Shown here piece by piece: positions 36,086-48,200 of a stretch of DNA of 64,000 nt. Origin of the DNA: Wuchereria bancrofti (Eukaryota > Nematoda > Chromadorea > Rhabditida > Onchocercidae). Location of the stretch: the NCBI GenBank assembly GCA_005281725.1, contig SSBO01000012.1, positions 5,719,564 through 5,783,563 on the forward strand, in the 5' to 3' direction. The position numbers were made by a program, and so were the translations under genes. The notes beneath the pieces are model-generated. The model saw only the letters and a list, made by a program, of their open reading frames with translations, was not told the DNA's origin and did not search any database. The number at the start of each line of letters is the position of its first letter. Within the stretch, counting starts at the first letter, position 1.

Positions 36086-39000
36086 AAAAAATGAAATTCT
36101 TTTAGTTGCACTCATTGCTACGTTCGCTCAATCGTCTTTCAGCTCTTCATCCTTATCGTTATCACACATTTCCATGACTTTACATTTTTGTTACTCTTCT
36201 TTTGTTTTTGTCTTACGTCATAAATTCTATTTTCTCCTTTCCTGTATCGTATCTCAACATATCTCAGAAGGCCTTATTTATAGTGCCGGAGTATTTTGCT
36301 ATGAACCTGACAAGCACTGTCGTAGAAGTGACAAGTTTTTGTCGCAGTATCTCCCATTTGCTCTCTTTGCTATTCGATGACTGATTTTGGAATAAGATAT
36401 GTTGGTGGGAGACTCCGGATATGGATCATGTGATTGGTAGTTGTATATGCATGGCATAAAAATATCTGATGGGATTCGAAGCGGGCATGTAAGATCGTCA
36501 TTGGTGAGGCTTCAGCTGTGCTTCATTATATTTGACGCATATTTGCCATATACTGCTCCCTCTAAATATGCATGTTTGTGTTTCTGAAGATTAGAAGATT
36601 ACGGACTCGTCTATCATTTGTATTCTTATGTCTTTCGTCCACGGAAGACCCTGTTTCATGCACCAGTCAGGTCGTCGATAATTCAATTGTCTATCCTTTA
36701 GTAAACCAGTACGGCAGTTTCTTCTGAACTTTTTAAATTGTGTGAACTATGGTTCGGAATTACCAGTCATTGTCACTTTTGCACTGAGTGAACTATTAGA
36801 AAAAATAATGAGTTTATTCAATAAAAAATTAGTCTTATTAGAAGGCCGATGATCGCAGGTCGAAATTAACGTGAAGTTATGGCAATGTGCATCAAACGAA
36901 AATTGAATGATGCTGATCTGCAGCAAAGTCTCCAAAAACTATTGACTTTAATGTAGAAATGAAATGATTTAATGACTGCACCTTATCACTGTTTTTGATT
37001 TCTAAAACTGATCTAAAGGTAAAAGTACTTGTGGAAGTTGTTTAGGCTCGAAAATAGCTGGCTGTTCTGGGAAGACTGGAAAGGGTCTATATTTCAGATG
37101 TTGCTAATTCTACTGTTGACCACGTTTACACCTTATAAGTTAAGCTAGTTTAAGTAACAACAGGTAGCACTGGATTTGGTTCATTTACTTGCACTATATC
37201 TTGAAGTTAGAAATTTCACTGATTAGTTACCACATGGACTCTTCTTTCGCGCAAAACTTTAACTATATTTAAATTCTACTGAAAGTGATCTTTCGCTTCA
37301 TTTTTTCATTCATACATTAAATTCCTTAATAATTAGTCAGATTAGATAAAATCCCGTAAAAAACTTCTTATGGAATAACTATTAAGGAATTGAAACGCTG
37401 TTCAAAGGTGCTGTATTTTCACAAATTTAGTACCACTTATATGCCTTTTTTACAATACATCAAGAACACGATTTTATAAAGGAATGGTAGTAAAGTTTAT
37501 GGATTCAATCTTCCCTACTACTTGAAAAGTTTTCGGAGCATTCATATTGTCCATATGATAGTGCAACTTTCCGCTGCTTCCATTCGTTCTCCTTTTGCAT
37601 GCGCTTATGTGCTAGGACAGTCCCGATAGAAGGTAAGAACAAAATTCATTTAAACCGGAATAAAAAAAGATAGTCGTTTTAAAAAAAGAAATAAACGGCA
37701 CCTCTTCATTCATTTGTTTGTTATCTCATTAATGACTCGAGACGCCTAAAATTTATATATGAATACATGTCATAATTTTTGATGAACCAGGCAGACGATA
37801 AATGTTTTTTTTCTTGCTACTTCAAACATTTTGTTATTAAATGTGAAGCGTTTTATGTCTTTCTGTCCCTACGGAAGACTGGACTAAAAGAATTGCATTG
37901 GAAGCAGTCTGAAAGGAAAGAAACAAGTAGCAGAAGTGAGACACTTTATCTAGCAATAAAATCGGAGGAAAATTCCATTCTTTTCTACCATTTCGGAGTT
38001 TAAGGACGCAACTTACCACAAAGTTCGATAACTCACAAGTTTGCAACCCGCATTTACACTTGTAGATGATGTGGATAGATAAGCAAATAAATAAAAGCGG
38101 AATATATCGAGTTCAAGCGAAAGTCATTGTACCGTGATGGAGTTGAAGAAGAGCTTGTAAAGTTGGCTTGTGGATTTGCACTTCTTCACATTCGAACGCT
38201 GCAACTAATGTTGCAGCCACTGCTAGTTGCAGTTGGTGACCATTCGAGCATTCCCGGCATTTCTCGGTTCATCTGGAGAATGTACTAATTCACACCAGAT
38301 AGGACTTTTATTGTGCTATTGCATTATTATGTCATTTTGCAGAGGGATTTATTGAATGTTAAGTTATTTACCAAACAGCCATGAGATTTACTAATAAACT
38401 GGAAGAATTAACCATATTGGAAGCGATAGATTAGTTCTCAGGACAAACTGATAAAGAATTGTAAATATGAAGATGTTCAGACGACGACAAACGCATAAAG
38501 GGATAATTCAAACGAATAGGAGGAAATGGATTGATGGGACAGAAATGATAAGAATTTTTTGTGCTTGTTTAAAGAATTCGATATAAACCTTTATTAACAT
38601 TTAAAGGACTCAAATTCACTTTTCACTTAAATGTATCATTAGTGAACGCATGGGAAACATGAAAAGCACACATTTAGACCGACATGGATTGCGAACATGT
38701 TTCCAGTTCAAATTTTGAAGTGCAAAAAACGGAAAAATGAATAGTAAGGAAAGCATGAGGTAAATGACAGGAAAGAAAGTTGGGAAATTATTTCGAAAAA
38801 TGGAACGAAGATGAAAAAAGAATAACGAGAATCAGAAAACATCATTCTCTACCAATGATGTTGAAAGCTGAAGGACTGATTTAGTTTACCAAAGTGCACA
38901 TTAGACAAAAACTATTCCATGCTTTTAAAATAATGCTTGTAAAACTTCCAGCTACTTCAGTAAAAATAGTGTTGGGAATGAAAACTTTTGATGTAAAAGT

Positions 39001-39119
39001 GATGATGACCAAACATTGAGCCTACAAGCTATCTAGGCCATCCACTATCGACTATAGCTAGAGTTATAAAAGCATTTGTTCTTCCTATAGGTAGCCTGAA
39101 TGATATATGTTCTGCTCTT

Positions 39120-39176
39120 TCACACACAGACACACATATATATATATACTCATCACATGCCTACACATATACACAA
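39120..39176 (+). repeat. CA/TA simple repeat
   Basis: CACACAGACACACATATATATATATA followed by CACATATACACA-type units. Simple-sequence DNA with no sign of coding use. Confidence 0.85.
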
Positions 39177-41754
39177 TGAGACGAACTCATTCTACACAAA
39201 TTTCTCCAGGTCTCTGTACATTGCCAAAGGAACATTGTACCTCAGCGCCAATCAGAAGCGTCCAGCACCGCCACAGCTATTTCCATCGAAACAATCAGCT
39301 GTTTGTTTATTATTCGTGTTCGCCATTGCGTTTATTTATTAAGTGCATTTGTTCGTATGTATGTGTATAGTATGAGTATGTGTATTTCTTGCTTCAGTGG
39401 AGGTATTCGTGTTCGCTAATGTGGTTGGAAAGTATTTAAGGAAAAAAAACGGGCTTGCACGGCTCTTTTATCTACAATACACTAGGATTACCTTGAATTG
39501 GCTCATTGATAGATGATATTGATATTCACACTCATTTATTTTATCATGTCCTTTCTGTACTGTCCGCTTTTGTCACTGATCCACTTAAGCATTTAGTTTA
39601 TCAATTATCAATTTTATTTGAAAAGTCTGACGAGGTAATTCTTGGAAGTCATAAAAAAGCAATGCATTGACTTTATCTATTCCATGTGTTATTTTAAAAA
39701 GTGAGAGTCCTGCTAATTGCAATGTCTGGTTTTCTCTTCTGAGACTTCATGCTAGAGGCCAGAATAATTCGCTACATAATTGATATAATCCAGTCAGTGA
39801 CTCAGTTCGCTTTGATATATCGTGAAGGCACAATTCACTAGCATGATATTCTTGGTAACAATTTCGGGAGTTGTGTTTTGCTGCAAAACAATCAAAATGC
39901 GGGATTTCTTGTAAGCTCAGGAGTTCCTTTTCTAGTTTTTCATGCTACATTGTTGCTATTTCGAAGATTAATGGATTAAACTCGTAAATATTTTAGATTA
40001 TGTCTTTTTATTGGTCGATCATTTTGTTTTAAACAATCAAGCAGTGCGATATCCTTTAGCGTTCACTCCTGAAACAATTTTTCAAGTACTAGTCCCAAAG
40101 AGTCATTTTCACACTTCTATGACGACCGACGCCTTTCTGATCTCGTCACAGCAACATAGCTCATTATCTTCTCTCATCATCATGTAGTTGCAGTTGTAAA
40201 GCATATAGAATTGCAATAGCATTTGAGATCAGATATCTTTCATGCGCTTATAGTTTTCTGCAGCTCGTGTTATTAGCTATACCTGAACCATGCTTTAAAC
40301 AATATTCCGACAGTACTTTTTTGGCGCTGTAGATATTTAAGTAATCCTTTGTTTTCTGTTCAGTGTCTTATATTTTCAACATACTCTCTTATCTAATTTT
40401 TCGATCAACTTTCATGCTTTTCTTATCAGAACGTAATGCACTAGCGAGCATGGGACACCTTATTATTACTTTATCAAAGTATAAGTTAACAGTGTTTATT
40501 TTCCCAAACTGTTGTCAGGAAGCCCTTTGATCGAAGCCCTTAACAAATATAGTAGGAGTTTGCAAGTTATAAAGCTTAAGTCATCGAATTAGTCAAATGA
40601 AAGTAAAAATTGTGTCATGAGCGAAAATAACTTCCAAGAGTAAATGCGCTTATATAAGTAGGTTTATTAAAGCAGTTCTTTTGAAAACTGCTGTTGTTTC
40701 TCATCATTTCCTTTTCTTGGATGCTTTGTTTCAACAAAAACTGTCCTTTTTCTCATGTTTCAAGCATATTTACTGACAGTTTGCAAGTATCCGGGTTTTG
40801 ATTATCGCTGATTATTAAATTGGAAATAAGCCAAAGTGTTTTTACCTGCTATCATTTCTTGGTAGACGATATATGTTCTGGCGCACGTTACTGTATTTGT
40901 GGATTAGTCCCTAATCAATAGTTACTTCTGCATTGTACTGTCGAAATGCAAGCGATTCGTGAGGTGAGTGGTGTAAAATGTCTTACATCAGTCATAACCA
41001 GTACGAGTTCTGTTTAGAAAAATATGGAAGAAGTAAACAATTTTTTAATGAGATAAATACACAACTTTTAAAGTGTTAAATCCAGTACGGTTCCTATTAT
41101 TGCTTAATAAGTTCGGACTTAATTAGTGGCATTTACAGGTAATCTGATGAGAGTATATACGGTTATATCCAGTTCGCTGAGAGAACCACAAGAAATTTCA
41201 TGATTGCTCATTTGTTCAGTAAACGTTATTGGATAAATTTGATTTGTAGAGGACCCATCTTTGGATCGATTGTAGGTGAATTTATACAGTTCGTGATATT
41301 TCTTTAACAGACATGAATTTAACATGTCTAACTATAAGTCATGCGCTTATTCAGATCATTCTTTGCTTGAATTGTCTTAGTAAAAGTATTTAGAATGTTT
41401 TGTTCTTAGAAATGTGTAAATATGTTTTGGGCTGAGAGAAATAAAAATTTCTTTCCCGTCTTTTTCGAAATATTAAAATATTGATTCAAGAGAGGATGAA
41501 GAGAAATATGACGTGGGAGAGGTAGATATAAGTCATTTATAGAATCTTCATTCCTAATCTGATTGAAGAAAACCCAGGGTGCACATTTTGCTGACCAGTT
41601 ATTTAAGTTTGTCTCTGTCAGAAGACACTTTGAGTTCAAATGTGTACTATCCTTAATTCCGATTGGTGCGCTTAGAAATGATTACAGTGGTTGAGTTAAA
41701 AATCAGCAAAGTTTTCTTGTTTGAAGAAGGATAAGGATAAAATATAAACGGAAA

Positions 41755-44700
41755 ATGGATGGAAACACTGAACAAGGACACAGTATTCGTGATGATTCCT
41801 CCAGCGTACATCCTAAGCTGCGTGGTAAACGAAAAGCGACCGATGATCCTATCGGTACGTGTTTCTATTTTATTTCTTTTGCGTTGCGTATTCGAATATA
41901 ATTCACCTTGCGAAAACAGGAGAATCGTATCCATCCGCTAATTAGCTTTACTTTATCTACCTTGCTTGAACGTTTGAGCGGTCAACTGTATTCTCATATA
42001 TAGTTTTGGGTTTTATTCAAATTTGCTTTGAAGTTACAACTTTACAAGGAAAGATTTTGAATTCTTGCCTCAACTGTTTCTGGTAATAGGTATGAAATGC
42101 TTTTGAGCATCGTATCTCAAACTTCTGGAAAGAGAATTTTATCATCGTTTTAAACAATTTATATTCACTAGGAGCGGGAGGATCATTGGATTCACCTCCT
42201 AGTTCGTGTTCACTGCTAGTCCAGCTGCATGCATCTTCATCTTCGTCAGGATCGCAACCACAACAACAGCAGCACACATATGCATCAGGACCAACAGCAG
42301 CAGCATCTCAAGGAATGACACTACAGGTGATTTGAGATAGTTGCGATATAGTTGCCATCAGTATCATTCAATACCTTTATTGGCATCATTATCAGTAAAA
42401 TGACGTGTGTCAGTGATTAGCTTCACTTGCAGTTCGACACTCTTGCACTAATGGAACAGTTGAAAAAACGTAATCTAGGACTTGAAATACCGACGAATTT
42501 TACCGGTACCTTTTCTGAATTCACTATTCTTTTGACGAAATCATGAAGTTTCATCAGGATTTATATGGATTTTGAATTTTTGGATTTTAACGTTCATTAT
42601 GTGCATGCGCTTTTCATCAGTCATGTTTCCAGTTAGTTTTTGGGCGATCATGGCATTGTTCATCCTTACACCCTTCTGTTCAGCTCTATTAGTTTTAAGG
42701 TACAAATGACTTTGACAGTTGTTTCGGGGTGATAGACACGAAGCAAATTTAGTAAAACATATCACCGTTGTAATACCGTAATAAGCTATAGACTTTTGAA
42801 ATTATCGATTTTGTTTGAGAACTGAAAGTGAAAGAACGCAGTAATCTGCGTTCAGCTATTTAATTCTCGTTTATTTATTGCATCTTCTGAGTAATTTTGT
42901 ATCTCAGAATTTATTTATTTCCTTAACTTTAAGTTCTTATGAACAAAATGATTTGTTTCCATGGATAAATACAGGAGTCCACGGTGTATGAGGTAAGGAT
43001 TTCTCCTGTGCTCCATTTGACTTGTTTCAGTGGAATCAGTGAATGAAACGACAGTCAATTTGGAAGTGTGGAAAACAAGTCGTGTGCTGGCTCGTCCACC
43101 TGATACTGAAGGATATCAGCCAGCATGCATTAAAGGTGTCACAGCAAACAAAGACATTACTGTACAGGTTTGTCTAATACCAAAAATCTCTTGAGAACGT
43201 TGCATCAAAAACAAAATCAGATGTTCAAGAACAAGAAGTCGAGTTGTTTTATGCTTCAATCATGGGTCAGCATATTTTGGAAAGTTTCTAATTAAGTTTA
43301 TAGTTTGATAATGGTACTGAACATGTATTCGAAGACGTGATAACATCACTGCGTGAATATCCTGACATACTCGCCGACCAAGCACCAAGCCCTGATTCGG
43401 TAATTTCTCTCTCTCATTTAGGGTGAAAATCTTGTAGGGCATTCACTGCATACTGCGAATGAATTATTTTGTTAATATTCTAGAAAATACTCATCAGAAT
43501 GCTAATAATAGAGAATGAACTATAGGTTTTCGTATTTTTATTTTTTTCCATATGAAAACTGAGTCTTGAAAAAGCATTCATTTTCGCAAGTAACACAAGT
43601 AAGCATATGCGTCCAATATTATACTATCTTTCCTTATGGGAATTCACATCGCTTTGTTTAACCAAATTTCAATCTGAATGAGAAAAAAGAGGAAGTTGTC
43701 TATTATTTTTTTGTTTTGTTATCGGAATAATCCACCACTCATTTCACTGCGTCCCCACATACTTTTCAAAGCAATAATCGGAGTATTTATTGGAAAACTC
43801 ATCACTAAAAATTGAAAGTCTCATTAGTAATGCAGTTCAGTAAATTATTCATTCTTCATCCTAATTTATTAAATAGTATCACCGTGCAAAAGACTGCTGT
43901 ATTATTTTTCAGATCAATATTGCGGACATAGTTTGCGTGAAGTGGAAGAATGATGAGAACATATATCACTTAGCTGAAGTACTGAAAAAAACGGCTTGGC
44001 CCATAATGTTTCAGGTTTCTTTCCAATTTTAATTACAGTTTTTATTTTTACTAATGAATGCGTATTAAAGTGAGATCGCAGTTCTGCTACGACTAGATTA
44101 ATTCTGCAATATTCCAGCTAAAAGTAAAATATTGCAGATGCGTTTACATGTCGGCATTTCAACTGATCTTTGGTTTCACCGTGCAAGTATACGGTTGTTA
44201 CGTCCACCCTGGTATGATGAGCTAAATGCCATGAGCAATTACAATAATTCGGCTGTCAAAAGCCGGTTCGTTCAAAAGAGATTAATAAACAGTTCGTAGG
44301 AAAGTGGAATAGTGCATGTTTGTTCTGCTTATTACAAAATGCTATAGGTATGCCTAGTTAAGAAGATCACTTATGAAAGGAAAATTATGCTTTTCATAAT
44401 TATGTTATAGTGATGAAAATGGTGGAATATATTCGAACAGCTGTTCTGGAGTATTGGCAAGTACAGTAACACATTTTTCACCTCCAATTTTACCAACTGT
44501 TGTTCAAACAACCTCATCCAGCCGTTTGAGGTATTTTCTTTTTTCACTTCCAATGAAGAAAGATACTATCGAACATTTTGATGCAAATTGCAGTTGTCTT
44601 TAAAAATTAAGATCCTTTAGGTAGTAGTCCTTTAGGTCCTTTAGGTACGGAGACTTTTCTGGTACTAAAAAAATACTTTTTAACTTTTGTTATTCTGAGC

Positions 44701-45272
44701 TGTTTACTCATTTTCGTTTTAAAACATTTGTTTTAGCGCAACAGAAACTGAATCTCAAACACTGCAAAAAAAGACAAGTTATAGTGATGCTGCAGATTCA
44801 GATGATGAACCGATGAAAGATGATCAGGTTAGAGTGTACGATATAGCATTATTTATTCCAACTGTAAAGTCCAAACTTCACGAAGTTTGTTGAAATTAGG
44901 ATTGCGTACTGGTGGCTTGTCAACAAGAAGCCCTACTGGCTGTCAACATCTCTGCTTTGTTAACTAGTAAAACATACACTTGCTAGTTTACTTATTTTTA
45001 ATAAAACTATTTTAAAGTAATTGTTGTTTTCAATTGTTGTTAAAGTAATTGTTGTTAAGATTGACGGTACATCTGATGCGAACAATTTTTCTGGTAAATC
45101 AACGCCAAAGTCTGCTGTAGGAGCAACTGCTGCGGAACGAATGTCAACGCAATTTTTTGGCCTAGCACCAAATCAAGCAGCTTCTGGCAGTTCGACAACT
45201 TTTGATGAAGTCCAGCAAGTACAATGTGTAGCAAGTCAAGCTGTCTCAGCAGCTTGCGCTGCAGCCGCGCAG
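41755..45272 (+). CDS. cic-1: cic exons 1-10: N-terminal conserved domain
   Basis: Exons 41755-41854, 42172-42326, 42433-42505, 43031-43167, 43304-43399, 43913-44014, 44138-44265, 44411-44530, 44737-44827, 45060-45272, all consistent in phase. Exon 2 encodes a Ser/Gln-rich stretch ([10 protein letters not shown]). Exons 4-7 carry the folded N-terminal module, with [20 protein letters not shown] at its start, a [18 protein letters not shown] strand region, and [13 protein letters not shown] at its end. Exon 9 is acidic ([13 protein letters not shown]). Exon 10 is Ala/Ser-rich and uses an unusual TTGTTAAG acceptor. Confidence 0.88.
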
Positions 45273-48200
45273 GTGAGAATTCGCTTCCCTTGTGTCAAGT
45301 TACATGTATTTGACGATGTACTGACGAAGAAAATCCCGAAGGATCTGTTTTCCATGTCTTCATTCACATCACTACGGATATTTCTCTTATTTTTTTGCAA
45401 GTGATTATCGTAATTATCTCGCTTACAAGATTATGTTCACGACTCCATTGGTCATTTATTAGCTGCTGCACATAAACTAACAATATCACGTGGGATTTAA
45501 ACATTTTTTCCAAGATTCTTGAGGCCACCATGTTATGTTAGACCTATTACTCTTGGTCAATCTGCTTCTAATGCTACCTGTCTTCCACTATTATGCGTGA
45601 CATCTTGGAGGTCAACTGATTGACATCCTTTTCTTCTTGTGGATGCTCTGAATGATCCTCTCCTGCTTTTTTTCCCGAGGTCTCCCAACTTTTTTAGAGA
45701 AGTAATGAGGAATTGTGTTATCTTTCCGCGTTTTTCTTCTAAAAACGTTAACAATGCTATAAAATTTGCACCATCTAGCAGTTCTTTATCCTGAAATCTG
45801 TATTACGACTATGATATGTACTCCTTGATGTAAGTGGACGTAACTATTGATTTCTTCTAGACTAACTTTGTCTGCTTGCATAGTAGTCCTTAGGATACTG
45901 GTGTTGGTCTGTAATCACCATCTGTAATGCTTAGATAATCAAGCTTTCGGCCATTAATTTGTATATCTTCAATACATTTTATAGAATACCATTTGACCAG
46001 AAGCATATAAAGGCTTGAAGAGTAAGAATCATTCTGTTTTATATCTTTCTCAACTGGTAAACGAATTCAAGGATTAAAGTATACGCTTTCATCAAACAGC
46101 CTTTATTAATCTTTAAGTTATTTTACATCACAATCTGTTATTCTATCGGAGCCTGAATAACGATGGTTTTTCAGCTGTGTTGAACAACTTCTTATAATCC
46201 ATAAGAAAGATAAAAGAAGGAACTGAAATTTCCTTCCTCATTTCAACAAGTAATTACGAGTGAAGATGTTGTCTATAATGCTAATTTTTTATCGTCCAGT
46301 CATATTCCACTCTTACCATTTATCATCTGCATGCGAGATAACTGGTGATGAAGCTCGTCAATAGCTTATAGATATGTTGGGAATCTGTTAATTTTGCTTT
46401 TTTGCAACAGTACTGTCGTCTACTCCTTTCAATAACTAAAAATAATCTTAATTAAACCTCAGTTAAACCTTATGAATGCACTCGATATTGATGCTACTAG
46501 TGCTAAGAATTTTCTTCTGTCTAAGTGACAACATTTCATATACAACTAGTCAGTGCAGGAGAGAAATGTCGATCGGAGATCTAAAGCTCAGGTGAAGCAC
46601 TTCACACGTCAGAACTTTCTATGCGCTTCTTGTCATCATCAGATGGTATAAAAGTCGGGTTTTCCGACATCTCTTTAAGCTTAGCTTTCACGCTTTCAAC
46701 TTTCTTTTTTTTAAAATCCTCTCAAATTACTTTTCATTCAATTTAGGGAGGAGGGAATATTTGATATTTTTTTTGTTTTTATTGCTAGGATGATCGCAAC
46801 TGCAATCACCGTGGCTGCAAAATGTAGCTTTTTACACACGAAAAGGTTCCTCGATAAAATGTATGATTCTTTCACTAATGTTAATCGCCAGTTGATGAGG
46901 TTAAACTGGCATTGCATTTTCTCTTTTTTTTTTTTTGAATTTTATTTGCCGACAGTATTTCCTTGTAGTATTCTATTCTCCGCTGCAGGAATGCTCTTAA
47001 CCGCAACTCTCGATATTTGCTTTCGAAAATATTTCTTAAAATGCGTTGTACATTGAATAAAAATCACTTCCCACTCTTAACTCCTAATTTTACTAATCCA
47101 TTCCCATCTCGCTTTGCTCTGTTCTCGAACTTTGCAGCTCTTGTAAAGGCGCTTGGTTTTCGCCATTAGTAACATCGGACCTACTTTTTATTGTTCAATC
47201 CCTTCGCTGTTATATTTCGGTCTTTCCTCTTGTCCACTGTTCGCATTCAAAATTTCCATCATGACAGTAATAACTTGATACTAACAGTTGACTTGAATTC
47301 TTAATTAAACTCCTTAGAGTAGAATTCGTTAAGTTGGGATGTATTCTTTAACATAACCGATTTCAAAAGTGTTGGTATTATCCAGCCGAACTGCAGATTA
47401 CATTATGGACTTACGATTCCTGCATTTACTTTTCATGATTTCACGATAAGCATTCCCTTGTATGTGTTTGACCTGTGCCCAGAATAATTGTTTTACTGTT
47501 TTGGAGGATTAGGTTAAGCTTCAGTTTTCGACTCCTTTTTCATCAACCACGGACGTTGGAAGATGTTGTAATAACGAAGATCACTGATGACTATCCTAAG
47601 ATATCGATCTACAGTTGTAGTTACGTCCTGAAGAGGTAAATGCTGTTCTTAATGGCGTTCTAGTTTAGCATGAGCATGAGTTTAGCATTTATTATATTAT
47701 TGACGTCCTCTTATCTGTCAGAGTCGACTTATCGTTTGGATGTTGTTCCAAGAGGTGATCAAGGAAGAATTACTTTTCATTCACCAAGGATGTTGGAAAA
47801 TGTAATAATGAAAACCACCGATGAATAGTAAACAACGAGCGAGAGATGAAGCCATCGTTGTGTGGCAGTTATAACTTAATTTTAAAATCAAACAGTTAAA
47901 TATGTTTCCGATTGCAGTTAACTTTCGGAAATCACTAGCTACAGATACGAAGTTTACATATCAGTAATTATTCGTGCACTATTTGCCTAAGACTTCTAAA
48001 GACCTCACAACACTCACATTATTTTTGGTTTGTTATACTGCTTCCCTTATCTGAACTTACCTTCTTTTTTTCTTGAAATTGTTCTTAAAGTAAGAATTTG
48101 TTGGAAATTGCATTTTAGATAAGACACGCAAGGCAAATTTTATAAATATGTTATAAGGTTAGCAACTTGCGTCAGACGACTGTCAATTATGTTGTCAATT

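Larger units (their letters stand above)
30509..41754. other. Long region upstream of capicua, no gene recognised
   Basis: About 11 kb without a supported coding gene. It contains a possible retroelement remnant near 32,200-32,720, a GC-richer island at about 35,710-35,960, (TATG/GTGT)n runs at about 35,985-36,085, and CA/TA runs at 39,120-39,176. Some of it should be capicua promoter and 5' UTR introns. The 83-, 114- and 87-codon open frames here have no recognisable products. Confidence 0.4.
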
